This document shows, piece by piece, positions 42,480 through 49,415 of a stretch of 52,145 bases of DNA (the first letter of the stretch is position 1; each line of letters starts with the position of its first letter). Source of the DNA: Bacteroidia bacterium. GTDB taxonomy: Bacteria > Bacteroidota > Bacteroidia > Bacteroidales > Azobacteroidaceae. The stretch is taken from contig BNYG01000014.1 of assembly GCA_026000155.1 (NCBI GenBank), forward strand, positions 1-52,145. The letters run 5' to 3'. Under the pieces are notes generated by a model. The model did no database searches, was not told the origin of the DNA, and saw nothing but the letters and a program-made list of their open reading frames with translations. Both the position numbers and the translations under genes were made by a program.

Positions 42480-42807
42480 AATTTGGTTGATAAATCTTGA
42501 TCCGACGGTTGGTGCAGAGATGAAAAAAACACGTCCTGCGCTTATCATCAACAATGATACCATAGGTAAATTGCCTCTAAAGATTATCGTACCGGTTACC
42601 GATTGGAAAGACCGATACGAAATAGCTCCATGGATGATAAAAATAATCCCCAATCTACGGAATGGTCTTGTAAAAGAATCTTCGATTGATTGTTTTCAAA
42701 TCAGGTCGGTAGCTGAAGAACGTTTAATAAAATGTTTGGGACGTATTACGAGGAATGAAATCCTCCAAGTGCAAGAAGGAATTACTAAAGTAATAGGGTA
42801 TCAATAA
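42466..42807 (+). CDS. MazF/PemK-family mRNA interferase toxin
   Basis: A 113-residue toxin that cuts mRNA at short sequences. It begins MKQGEIWLINLDPTVGAEMKK, the family opening with the GEIW and DPTxGxE-x-x-K-x-RP elements (Arg in KTRPALIINND, about 25), followed by the PVTDWK strand and the KESSIDCFQIRSV segment with the catalytic-type Ser/Thr region. Full length. I start at ATG 42466, six codons inside the open frame, because the family starts with MKQGEIW. It is translated from a start codon within the antitoxin gene. Confidence 0.9.
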   Translation: MKQGEIWLINLDPTVGAEMKKTRPALIINNDTIGKLPLKIIVPVTDWKDRYEIAPWMIKIIPNLRNGLVKESSIDCFQIRSVAEERLIKCLGRITRNEILQVQEGITKVIGYQ

Positions 42808-42815
42808 GAAAAAAA

Positions 42816-43316
42816 ATGATTATCAGACCGGTTACTCCAGCACAATTGCCCGAAATATTGGCCATTTTCAATGAAGCCATCGCCCATACAACCGCTTTGT
42901 ACGACTACGAACCGCGTACACTTGAAAAGGTGAAGCAATGGTACGAGGCGCACATACAAAACGATTTGCCGGTTATCGGCGCTTTCGATGAGGCCGGTAC
43001 ATTGCTGGGATTTGCTACTTATGGCCCTTTTCGTCCGCACGAAGGTTATAAATTTACTGCTGAACATTCGGTCTATGTACGTACCGATGCACGTGGGCGC
43101 GGAATTGGAAAAACGCTGCTTACGGCCTTGATAGCAGAAGCCCGAAAACGGCCGGTACACTCGCTGATAGGCGTCATTGATGCCGACAACACCGTCAGTA
43201 TTCGTCTTCACGAAAAACTGGGTTTTAGCTTTTGCGGCAAAATTCCGCAGTCGGGCTTCAAATTCGGACGTTGGCTGGATGTAGTGTTTTATCAGCTTCT
43301 TTTTCCATTGGACTAA
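42816..43316 (+). CDS. GNAT-family N-acetyltransferase (PAT/MnaT-like)
   Basis: A 166-residue acetyltransferase of the phosphinothricin/methionine-derivative acetyltransferase group. The N-terminal segment IRPVTPAQLPEILAIFNEAI, the TALYDYEPRTLEKVKQWY element typical of this subgroup, the acetyl-CoA loop VRTDARGRGIGKTLL (about 89-103) and IGVIDADNTVSIRLHEKLGF (about 126-145) are all present. These enzymes acetylate amino acid analogues such as methionine sulfoximine. It follows the MazF-type gene by 8 bp, and its stop codon is directly adjacent to that of the convergent LytTR gene. Confidence 0.9.
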   Translation: MIIRPVTPAQLPEILAIFNEAIAHTTALYDYEPRTLEKVKQWYEAHIQNDLPVIGAFDEAGTLLGFATYGPFRPHEGYKFTAEHSVYVRTDARGRGIGKTLLTALIAEARKRPVHSLIGVIDADNTVSIRLHEKLGFSFCGKIPQSGFKFGRWLDVVFYQLLFPLD

Positions 43317-44069
43317 TCATCTGTCCATCCATTCTTTAAATGCGGCGACTCGTTCCCGGCTTACGATGATGTCCTCTATTTCATCCCGGTTCGTAAGCCT
43401 GATTTTCAACCGGTTGGATGAATAGGCGATGATATCCCGGATGGCGGAAAAATGGACGATGAAATCCCGGTTGACTCTGAAAAATAATTTTTGATCAACC
43501 AATTGCTCAATTTTATCCAACGAATAATCAACCGGATAGCTTTTTCCTGTATCTGTCAGCATGAAATTGCACCGTTCGCTGATGTAAAAACACCGGATAT
43601 TGGAGGTGAGTATCGACCGGTAATGTTCGCCGGTTTTAATCAGAAACCGCTCTTTTGTCTGGGGTTGTAATTGTTTAATAATAGATTCAAATTTTGCATC
43701 ATCCGTTTGCGGTTTGTGAAAAGCCTTAAATTTATCCAGGGCATTTTTCAGTTCTTCCGGAACGATGGGTTTTAGCAGATAATCCACACTGTTCACTTTG
43801 AAGGCTTTCAAGGTGTATTCATCGTAAGCGGTGGTGAAAATGACCGGCGTTTTTATTTTGACCTTTTCAAAAATTTCAAAACAAATACCGTCTTCGAGCT
43901 GAATATCCATGAATATCAGTTCGGGAGCTGGATTCCGGAGCAACCAATTGACGGTTTGCTCGACGGATTTCAGCACCTCTACGATTTCAATGCTTGAATC
44001 CAGCTCTTCCAATAAGCGGATGAGTTTTTGAGAGGCCGGACGCTCGTCTTCTATAATTAATACTCTCAT
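43317..44069 (-). CDS. LytTR-family response regulator (second system)
   Basis: A 250-residue regulator. Receiver domain: IIEDERPAS acidic pair, Asp in LIFMDIQLEDG (about 55), Thr in FTTAYDEY and Lys in DYLLKPIVPEEL. LytTR DNA-binding domain about 145-250 (RCFYISERCNFMLTDTG; FFRVNRDFIVHFSAI). I begin at ATG 44069 (MRVLIIEDE), 2 bp after the kinase stop; the longer frame would start with TTG. It is clearly distinct from the regulator at 4568-5311. Confidence 0.9.
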   Translation of the reverse strand: MRVLIIEDERPASQKLIRLLEELDSSIEIVEVLKSVEQTVNWLLRNPAPELIFMDIQLEDGICFEIFEKVKIKTPVIFTTAYDEYTLKAFKVNSVDYLLKPIVPEELKNALDKFKAFHKPQTDDAKFESIIKQLQPQTKERFLIKTGEHYRSILTSNIRCFYISERCNFMLTDTGKSYPVDYSLDKIEQLVDQKLFFRVNRDFIVHFSAIRDIIAYSSNRLKIRLTNRDEIEDIIVSRERVAAFKEWMDR

Positions 44070-44071
44070 TT

Positions 44072-45100
44072 TCAAATGCTAACAATAGGTAATTTAACTA
44101 AAAACAGGTTATTCTCCTGACTCACAATTAGCTCTTTGCCTGTAATCAATTTTATCCGCTCGCTTAGATTGGTTAATCCGGTTCCGAACGAATTGTCCAA
44201 AATATTTTTTCGTTGCAGGGTATTAGAAACAATAACCTCTTCCAACTCCTTGTAAACGTGAATTTCCAAGGGATTTTCTTCGGATGCCGCATTGTGTTTC
44301 AATGCATTTTCAACCAATATTTGCAAAGATACCGGTATTATTTTAAATTTGTCCGCATTAGGAAAATCAATGTCTAATCGTATTTTGTCGTCAGCGCGTT
44401 CTTTTTGCAAGTCAAAATATTGATTTACAAACGCTAATTCTTCATTCAAGGGAATCAAATCGGTATCTTCGTTATCTAAAATATAGCGGTAAATTCCCGA
44501 CAGTTTTTGGATGTAATGATCCGCTTTCTTCGTATCGGCGTATATTATTTCGGAAAGCGTATTCAGACTGTTAAACAGGAAATGCGGATTGACCTGTGTT
44601 TTCAGATTTTTATATTTGTATTTCAAATTTTCTTCCCGCAATTGTTGTTCCCGTTCAATCGCCTGCCGCCAAATTACATAGAAAACGAAAGCAGACATCA
44701 ATAAAATCCAAATAGAGAATGATTTGATGGCTCCGGGAAATTCTACTTGAAACAGAAATTTAAGATAGTGAGTTGTGTCTAATCCGCTTATCAAATGATA
44801 CGCGTAATCTACTATGCTAAGTATGGAAAGCGAAATCACTAAGGCGATAAGAACAAAGGAGATAAAAGAGGGAATGATTTTCTTTTTTAATTGTGTTACC
44901 GGTTGGGTTGAACCCTTTCTAAGTATATTAAAAGCGATACTTCCCAGAATCAGGACGTTGAGTAAGGCGTTTATCCCGAACAGCACCGTTGATGCCTGAA
45001 ACGGATTTCCGGTCACCCACCACTTATAAAGCATGGCGTACATTGCGCTGAATAGCAAGGCTGCGACAAAAGCTATTATTATTTTTTTATTCTTTTTCAT
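44072..45100 (-). CDS. LytS/YehU-type sensor histidine kinase (second system)
   Basis: A 342-residue kinase. Four membrane helices occupy about 5-25, 36-55, 70-95 and 118-140; there is no large periplasmic domain and no TPR region, unlike the first system. The His_kinase motif with the phosphorylated His is LKTQVNPHFLFNSLNTLSEI (about 175-195), the N-box ENALKHNAAS and the G-box-like GTGLTNLSERIKL. Start ATG 45100 is preferred to a TTG three codons upstream. It was probably co-transcribed with the regulator downstream and the secreted protein gene upstream (18 bp). Confidence 0.9.
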   Translation of the reverse strand: MKKNKKIIIAFVAALLFSAMYAMLYKWWVTGNPFQASTVLFGINALLNVLILGSIAFNILRKGSTQPVTQLKKKIIPSFISFVLIALVISLSILSIVDYAYHLISGLDTTHYLKFLFQVEFPGAIKSFSIWILLMSAFVFYVIWRQAIEREQQLREENLKYKYKNLKTQVNPHFLFNSLNTLSEIIYADTKKADHYIQKLSGIYRYILDNEDTDLIPLNEELAFVNQYFDLQKERADDKIRLDIDFPNADKFKIIPVSLQILVENALKHNAASEENPLEIHVYKELEEVIVSNTLQRKNILDNSFGTGLTNLSERIKLITGKELIVSQENNLFLVKLPIVSI

Positions 45101-45118
45101 CGTCTGCAAAATTAATGA

Positions 45119-45940
45119 TTATTTTACTTTATTGAAAACAATTTCCCTTTGCATATCAGTTAATTTGGGACCCTTAAAAACCACATCTTCAACCATTATG
45201 GCATATTCCACCTGCTTGTCTTCCAAGGATATCCACATTTCTCCGTAGAATAAAGAACGTCCTTTGATTGGTATCTCGTTATCGCTATTTGTAAAAGGAT
45301 TAAAAAAAGATTCAAATTTTACGATGGCGCAGATTTCATTATTGTGTTTCGTTATAGCAGACCACACAAATTTTTGGTATGTGCTTATGAATGTTAATCC
45401 GTGTTCATACTGTATATCGAAATTATTCAAAAAATTAGGCATAAAATCCTTTTTATATTCCAAACTATCAAATAGATGCCATCCTTGTTCTATCATCTGA
45501 ACTTCATCCATCACAAGCATCCTTGCTAAATATTTTTGTTCCAATGGAATATCTTTGTAAAACTCTTCCTTTAAAAAATCGGTTGAAGCATTGTATGGCG
45601 GTTTATAGGAAAAATGGTTCAATGCCGGTAAGTCGATTCCTTCAAATTGTGTTTGCTGAAAATCATCGATTTGAGCTAAACTGGCATTTTCCCATTTCAC
45701 GGAATCATTATTTATGCCGACATAAAACGTCGCTTTAAGTACGTTGCAATTGATTTTCGTTCCTTCCACAACATCTAAATTTCGCCATTTCATAGTAACA
45801 TCATACTCTTGAATTTCAGCTGTTTTAACTTTAATATCACTCGATTTGAGGGCGATGTATTTTTCGAAATCATTGCCCTGTGCAGATACGCCATTTGTAA
45901 TCAAAACAAATGCCGGAATTAAATAATTTAGCGTTTTCAT
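45119..45940 (-). CDS. Secreted protein of unknown function next to a LytTR system
   Basis: A 273-residue exported protein with a signal peptide (MKTLNYLIPAFVLITNGVSAQ). The mature part is mixed alpha/beta with a beta-rich C-terminus (SLFYGEMWISLEDKQVEYAIMVED). I do not recognise a family; the layout of a beta-stranded envelope protein near a two-component system would fit a signal-input or effector protein. It lies first in the probable operon with the LytS-type kinase and the LytTR regulator. The promoter region has a near match, TTACTTTG, 40 bp upstream. Confidence 0.65.
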   Translation of the reverse strand: MKTLNYLIPAFVLITNGVSAQGNDFEKYIALKSSDIKVKTAEIQEYDVTMKWRNLDVVEGTKINCNVLKATFYVGINNDSVKWENASLAQIDDFQQTQFEGIDLPALNHFSYKPPYNASTDFLKEEFYKDIPLEQKYLARMLVMDEVQMIEQGWHLFDSLEYKKDFMPNFLNNFDIQYEHGLTFISTYQKFVWSAITKHNNEICAIVKFESFFNPFTNSDNEIPIKGRSLFYGEMWISLEDKQVEYAIMVEDVVFKGPKLTDMQREIVFNKVK

Positions 45941-46059
45941 ATAATTTCTTTGCTTTTAATTAATAATGGTGCAAAGTAAGCGGATGAAAACGATATAGCT
46001 AAATCAAAGTTGCTGAGTTGTTGTTTTTTATTGCAGAATTGTCAAATACAAAGAAACAG

Positions 46060-46470
46060 TCACTCTATACAAAAATTATTTTTTATTTGTTCTATCTTAA
46101 ATTGCCGGTTGATTGAATAGGTCGGGTCAGACATTTCTACACTTTCGTACATTGCCAAGCATTTTTTATTTAATAGATTCCTTTCCTCATGGCTACTGTT
46201 GTCTGCAATAATGAAAAATATATCCGCAAGTCTTTCTAAGTTTTCGTTGCTGAATTTATTTTCTGCTATAAGCAAATTTATCAAATCATTTGTGTCGAGT
46301 GCGGTTAGTGCATTAATATCCAATCCTAAGTCTTCACTAAATGCTTGATCTGTGATTTCAATAGCACTACTTTGTTCTTGATTTTTTAGATTAAGTAATT
46401 TTGCGAGCAATTTTCCCAAAACTTGTCCAAATAGTTCTGCCTGTCTCAATAAATAATCCCTTTGTTCCAT
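46060..46470 (-). CDS. Conserved hypothetical protein (DUF6483-like)
   Basis: A 136-residue cytoplasmic, all-helical protein. The N-terminus MEQRDYLLRQAELFGQVLGKLLAKLL is of a type I have seen in small Bacteroidetes proteins annotated as DUF6483; a Leu/Asn/Asp-rich middle (ALTALDTNDLINLLIAENKF) and a TPR-like helix pair follow. No function is known. It stands alone between the secreted protein gene and the DUF3226/AAA pair. Its base composition is AT-richer than the biosynthetic genes, like the pair upstream. Confidence 0.6.
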   Translation of the reverse strand: MEQRDYLLRQAELFGQVLGKLLAKLLNLKNQEQSSAIEITDQAFSEDLGLDINALTALDTNDLINLLIAENKFSNENLERLADIFFIIADNSSHEERNLLNKKCLAMYESVEMSDPTYSINRQFKIEQIKNNFCIE

Positions 46471-46564
46471 AATATGATTATCTTAATACTGTTTTAAAAT
46501 TTATTATGTCGCTATCAACCCATTTGAAAGCAGAACGAGTAAGTTGGTGAGCGTTAGTGGCTAA

Positions 46565-47185
46565 TTACTTAAATAATTCTGTCAACCAAGTGACAAATTT
46601 TTGACAAGTATCATTATCGGTGGAAAGGACTTTATTTGTAATACTTTGCCCAAATGGTTTCCCCGGTTCTTCTTGCCACGCCAGCCAAGTGTGAATTTTG
46701 GCTTTTGATTTATGAGGTCTGTATTTGTCTAATCCTTTATTTTCAATATTTTGCAAAGTTTCGGTGGCAATAGGCATTAAATTATCCTCTTGGGGTACTA
46801 AAAACGAAATAAAATCTTCCAATATTCCGTTAAGATTGTTGTTTGGCATAATCCATACGCCGATTTTTTGTTCGCCATTGTCGAAAATTAGCCCTTCTTT
46901 TGGTAATGTTGTAGGAATGTTGAAATTGTTATTAATCAAAATCTTACTAACTGACGTCCAGCGCGATTGTAAGTTTGTATCTGCATCAATTACAATTCCA
47001 AAAACTTCAGATTTTTTAATTGAACATTCAACTTTAAATCTATTAAATAATTTATCAATTCCATCACAATCAACCACATCAAAAACTTTGGGGACATTAA
47101 ACTCTTTGCATAAAGCCCAAACAACGTGTTGGTCGTCATTCCCTTCAACCAAAAGTTTTTTATTGAATTCTTCTATTTTGTTCAT
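46565..47185 (-). CDS. DUF3226 (TOPRIM-like) protein, partner of the AAA ATPase
   Basis: A 206-residue protein. The N-terminus FNKKLLVEGNDDQHVVWAL has the conserved Glu of a TOPRIM fold (LVEG-x-D-D), and FGIVIDADTNLQSRW (about 64-78) the Asp-x-Asp motif that completes the metal site. C-terminal: WIMPNNNLNGILEDFI and HKSKAKIHTWLAWQEEPGKPFG, typical of DUF3226. TOPRIM proteins of this kind pair with OLD-like ATPases in anti-phage systems, where they act as nucleases or effectors. It overlaps the ATPase gene by 4 bp (ATGA), hence translational coupling. Confidence 0.85.
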   Translation of the reverse strand: MNKIEEFNKKLLVEGNDDQHVVWALCKEFNVPKVFDVVDCDGIDKLFNRFKVECSIKKSEVFGIVIDADTNLQSRWTSVSKILINNNFNIPTTLPKEGLIFDNGEQKIGVWIMPNNNLNGILEDFISFLVPQEDNLMPIATETLQNIENKGLDKYRPHKSKAKIHTWLAWQEEPGKPFGQSITNKVLSTDNDTCQKFVTWLTELFK

Positions 47186-48189
47186 CTTACATCAATAAAT
47201 TGTTCGGTTGCTATTTTAAGTATGTCTGCTTCAACTTCAACGGCTTTTATTTCTCCGTTTTTATTATCCAAACGAATAAGTATTCCAGAAACGTTGCTAT
47301 TTTCTTCGTTTAGAACTTTTGAAAAACTGTTAATACAATCGTTGCTGTGAGTTGTTGCAAACACTTGAATATTAAGGTCTTTTGCTAATTTGAAAATGAT
47401 TTTCCACAATTGTTCCTGTGTAGTATAATGCAATCCATTTTCAAATTCGTCAATCAGTAAAAATCCGTTTTCGCAATTTACAGCAGCGAGAATTATGGTT
47501 AAAATACGGTTTATGCCATCTCCCATTGATTGAAGAGGAATAGTATCTGAAACATTTGATAATTTGATAACAGGCTTTCTTTTTACAGATTTTTCTTCAT
47601 TGATAAATGCAATTCTTTCCGTTCCGGGTTCTATAATTTTGAGGGCATTAATAATATAGTTTTCCCGTTCTGTCAAGACTATTTTATCAAATAAAACAGC
47701 ACCAATTGAATTATTAATTTCACTAGATGTTACCAATTGAAAATTATCAGATTTAACTTTAGGGTCTTTATAAAAATATGCAGGTTCATCAATAGTATAA
47801 ATTTTGCTCTCACTATTATTTTTAAAATAAATTCTTAATGTCTCATCTTTTTCATATTTCATAGAATGAACATAATTTCTGTTGGCAATTTCTGAAATAA
47901 TTATTTCTTCATCTTTTGTAAAATCATATTTTCTATCGTTGAAAAACGAAGTAAATGATAACATCTTTTTGTTTTTTATATTTGGATCATCCTCAAGGAG
48001 TTCTCCTCTTCTTTTCAAAATAGCAAGTAAGTTTTCAATATCTCCTTTACTCGCATAAATAGCAATAGCCTCTAAAATAGTTGACTTACCGGTATTGTTT
48101 TTCCCCGTAATCAAATTTATTTGGTCAACAGAATCAATCTGAAGTTCTTTCAGATTTCTGTAATTCTTTATGTATAACGAATTTAACAT
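47182..48189 (-). CDS. OLD/RecF-like AAA ATPase, probable defence component
   Basis: A 335-residue ABC-type ATPase (AAA_21/AAA_15). I start at ATG 48189 (MLNSLYIKNYRNLKELQ), the usual beginning of OLD/RecF-like proteins and 26 bp after the promoter; the longer frame would cross that promoter. Walker A is LITGKNNTGKSTILEA (about 28-43), the D-loop/Walker B is NGFLLIDEFENGLHY (about 240-254), the signature-like SMGDGINRIL precedes it, and the H-loop is VFATTHSNDCI (about 275). It has no TOPRIM domain of its own; the DUF3226 partner supplies one. The arrangement resembles the two-gene PARIS and AbiL-type defence systems but with DUF3226 rather than DUF4435. Confidence 0.88.
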   Translation of the reverse strand: MLNSLYIKNYRNLKELQIDSVDQINLITGKNNTGKSTILEAIAIYASKGDIENLLAILKRRGELLEDDPNIKNKKMLSFTSFFNDRKYDFTKDEEIIISEIANRNYVHSMKYEKDETLRIYFKNNSESKIYTIDEPAYFYKDPKVKSDNFQLVTSSEINNSIGAVLFDKIVLTERENYIINALKIIEPGTERIAFINEEKSVKRKPVIKLSNVSDTIPLQSMGDGINRILTIILAAVNCENGFLLIDEFENGLHYTTQEQLWKIIFKLAKDLNIQVFATTHSNDCINSFSKVLNEENSNVSGILIRLDNKNGEIKAVEVEADILKIATEQFIDVR

Positions 48190-48197
48190 AGAAAATC

Positions 48198-48428
48198 CTA
48201 TTTTATTGTTTTCACAAAGATACAATAAAGTTTTTTAGATACAAATGGATTGAATAGGTATTCTTTCTTGTTGATAATCTTGAACGTATCGGTTAGCGAG
48301 ATTTCATCGTAACCATCCAAACGGTGCACTATCGAAAAATCATTTCCGCTTTCCTGGTAAATGTAATTACCGAAAAAATAATACTCATGATACAGAACAT
48401 TACAAATAACTATGCCGTTGCCATTCAC
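48198..48428 (-). CDS. Doubtful small ORF, possibly a gene remnant
   Basis: Seventy-six codons of AT-rich sequence (SGNDFSIVHRLDGYDEISL ... KKEYLFNPFVSKKLYCIF) with plausible protein character but no start context or family that I recognise. Its 3' end covers the promoter of the AAA ATPase (48215-48222). It could be the C-terminal remnant of a gene lost when the defence pair arrived. Confidence 0.3.
   Translation of the reverse strand: MNGNGIVICNVLYHEYYFFGNYIYQESGNDFSIVHRLDGYDEISLTDTFKIINKKEYLFNPFVSKKLYCIFVKTIK
48215..48222 (-). promoter_or_regulatory. Promoter -7 element of the AAA/DUF3226 pair
   Basis: TATCTTTG on the minus strand, 26 bp upstream of the chosen ATPase start; it indicates a separate transcription unit. 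Confidence 0.6.
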
Positions 48429-48497
48429 TTATCTGCTTATTGAGTTGAGGTTGAAAATTTATACTATGTTTATACAGTCAATTCAGTTAATATTGCT

Positions 48498-48505
48498 TAT
48501 TTTTG
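48498..48505 (+). promoter_or_regulatory. Promoter -7 element of dgkA
   Basis: TATTTTTG followed by CA, 77 bp before the dgkA start. Confidence 0.45.
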
Positions 48506-48581
48506 CAAAAACATTTGATTTTGCAGGGCAGATAAGGCAATACGATAACAAAGAATTTTTACAAATAAAAGACAGATTCTG

Positions 48582-48959
48582 ATGAAACAGGAAAAATTTT
48601 CGTTGAAAAAGAGATTCATGAGTTTTAAGTACGCTTTTAATGGATTGAAAATATTGATCTGGGAAGAACAGAATGCTTGGATTCATATCTTTGTGACACT
48701 CTGCGTATTGATAGCCGGATTTGTATTGAAAATCTCGATTTACGAATGGATTGCCGTGATTTTTTGTATTGGCTTGGTGATAGCATTGGAAATGCTTAAC
48801 TCTGCCATGGAGAATATGGCCGACTTTGTTTCGCCGGAAAAACATGTCCTGATTAAAAAAATCAAGGATTTATCGGCAGGCGCCGTATTGGTTGGCGCTA
48901 TTGTATCTGCCATCATCGGATTGATCATTTTTTTACCTAAAATAATAGCATTGTGCTGA
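48582..48959 (+). CDS. dgkA: Diacylglycerol kinase family protein
   Basis: A 125-residue integral membrane kinase of the prokaryotic DAGK family, which phosphorylates diacylglycerol or undecaprenol in envelope lipid recycling. The amphipathic N-terminus KKRFMSFKYAFNGLKILIWEEQ is followed by three membrane helices (about 32-50, 54-75, 98-118) and the active-site helix ALEMLNSAMENMADF with its Glu and Asn residues (about 68-84). In Bacteroidetes such proteins are often undecaprenol kinases; the sequence alone does not decide. It ends 50 bp before a strong terminator. Confidence 0.92.
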   Translation: MKQEKFSLKKRFMSFKYAFNGLKILIWEEQNAWIHIFVTLCVLIAGFVLKISIYEWIAVIFCIGLVIALEMLNSAMENMADFVSPEKHVLIKKIKDLSAGAVLVGAIVSAIIGLIIFLPKIIALC

Positions 48960-49010
48960 AAATCGTTTAATATGTAGCGAGAAATATCAGGAAAATAATT
49001 GTTTTAGACA

Positions 49011-49042
49011 AAAAAAGCGCCCCATTGCTGAGGCGCTTTTTT
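49011..49042. terminator. Bidirectional Rho-independent terminator
   Basis: AAAAAAGCGCC (49011-49021) and its exact inverse GGCGCTTTTTT (49032-49042) around a 10-nt loop. It serves dgkA on the plus strand and the T9SS fragment on the minus strand. Confidence 0.85.
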
Positions 49043-49061
49043 ATAGATAATTCAATCTCAA

Positions 49062-49415
49062 TTATTTAACTAATACTTTATATACATTGGTCTTTCCTTG
49101 CGATTGTATATTGACAATATATGCGCCCGGATTCAAATCAACAATCAGGTTGTCGGAAGCTACACGATGGGTAGCAATCGATTGTCCGGTCACATTGTAG
49201 ATAGTTACCGAAGAACCTGCCGGATAAGCGCTAACAAATAATCTTCCGTCAGCAGCATAGACTTTTCCGGTGGCAATATCCTGGATACCAACAGACAGAA
49301 CAGTAATATCTACTGTTTTCGTGTTGTTTGTGTAATCACTTTCGAGGATATTTTTAGTATCATTTACTTCGGCTTTCAAAGCAAATGCACCTGCTTTAGC
49401 TACCCAGAAAGCTTT
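49062..49415 (-). pseudogene. C-terminal fragment of a T9SS cargo protein
   Basis: About 118 codons that end in a type IX secretion sorting domain: GIQDIATGKVYAADGRLFVS, SSVTIYNVTGQSIATHRV, NPGAYIVNIQ, YKVLVK. Before it is the end of a CARDB-like domain (LKAEVNDTKNILESDYTNNTKTV). The first Met (49379) is internal, since family-like sequence (SGKAFWVAKAGAF) is readable upstream to about 49415, and no start codon or signal peptide follows. There the minus-strand protein breaks off and the plus-strand gene begins, head to head. It cannot be a functional secreted protein in this form. Confidence 0.75.

Noticed and set aside
43317..45100. LytTR systems as the PorX/PorY regulators of type IX secretion
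   Set aside because: PorX is a receiver plus PglZ-domain protein; both regulators here have LytTR output domains.
46471..46564. A gene between the DUF6483-like gene and the DUF3226 gene
   Set aside because: Ninety-four bases with no reading frame; no promoter match was found either.
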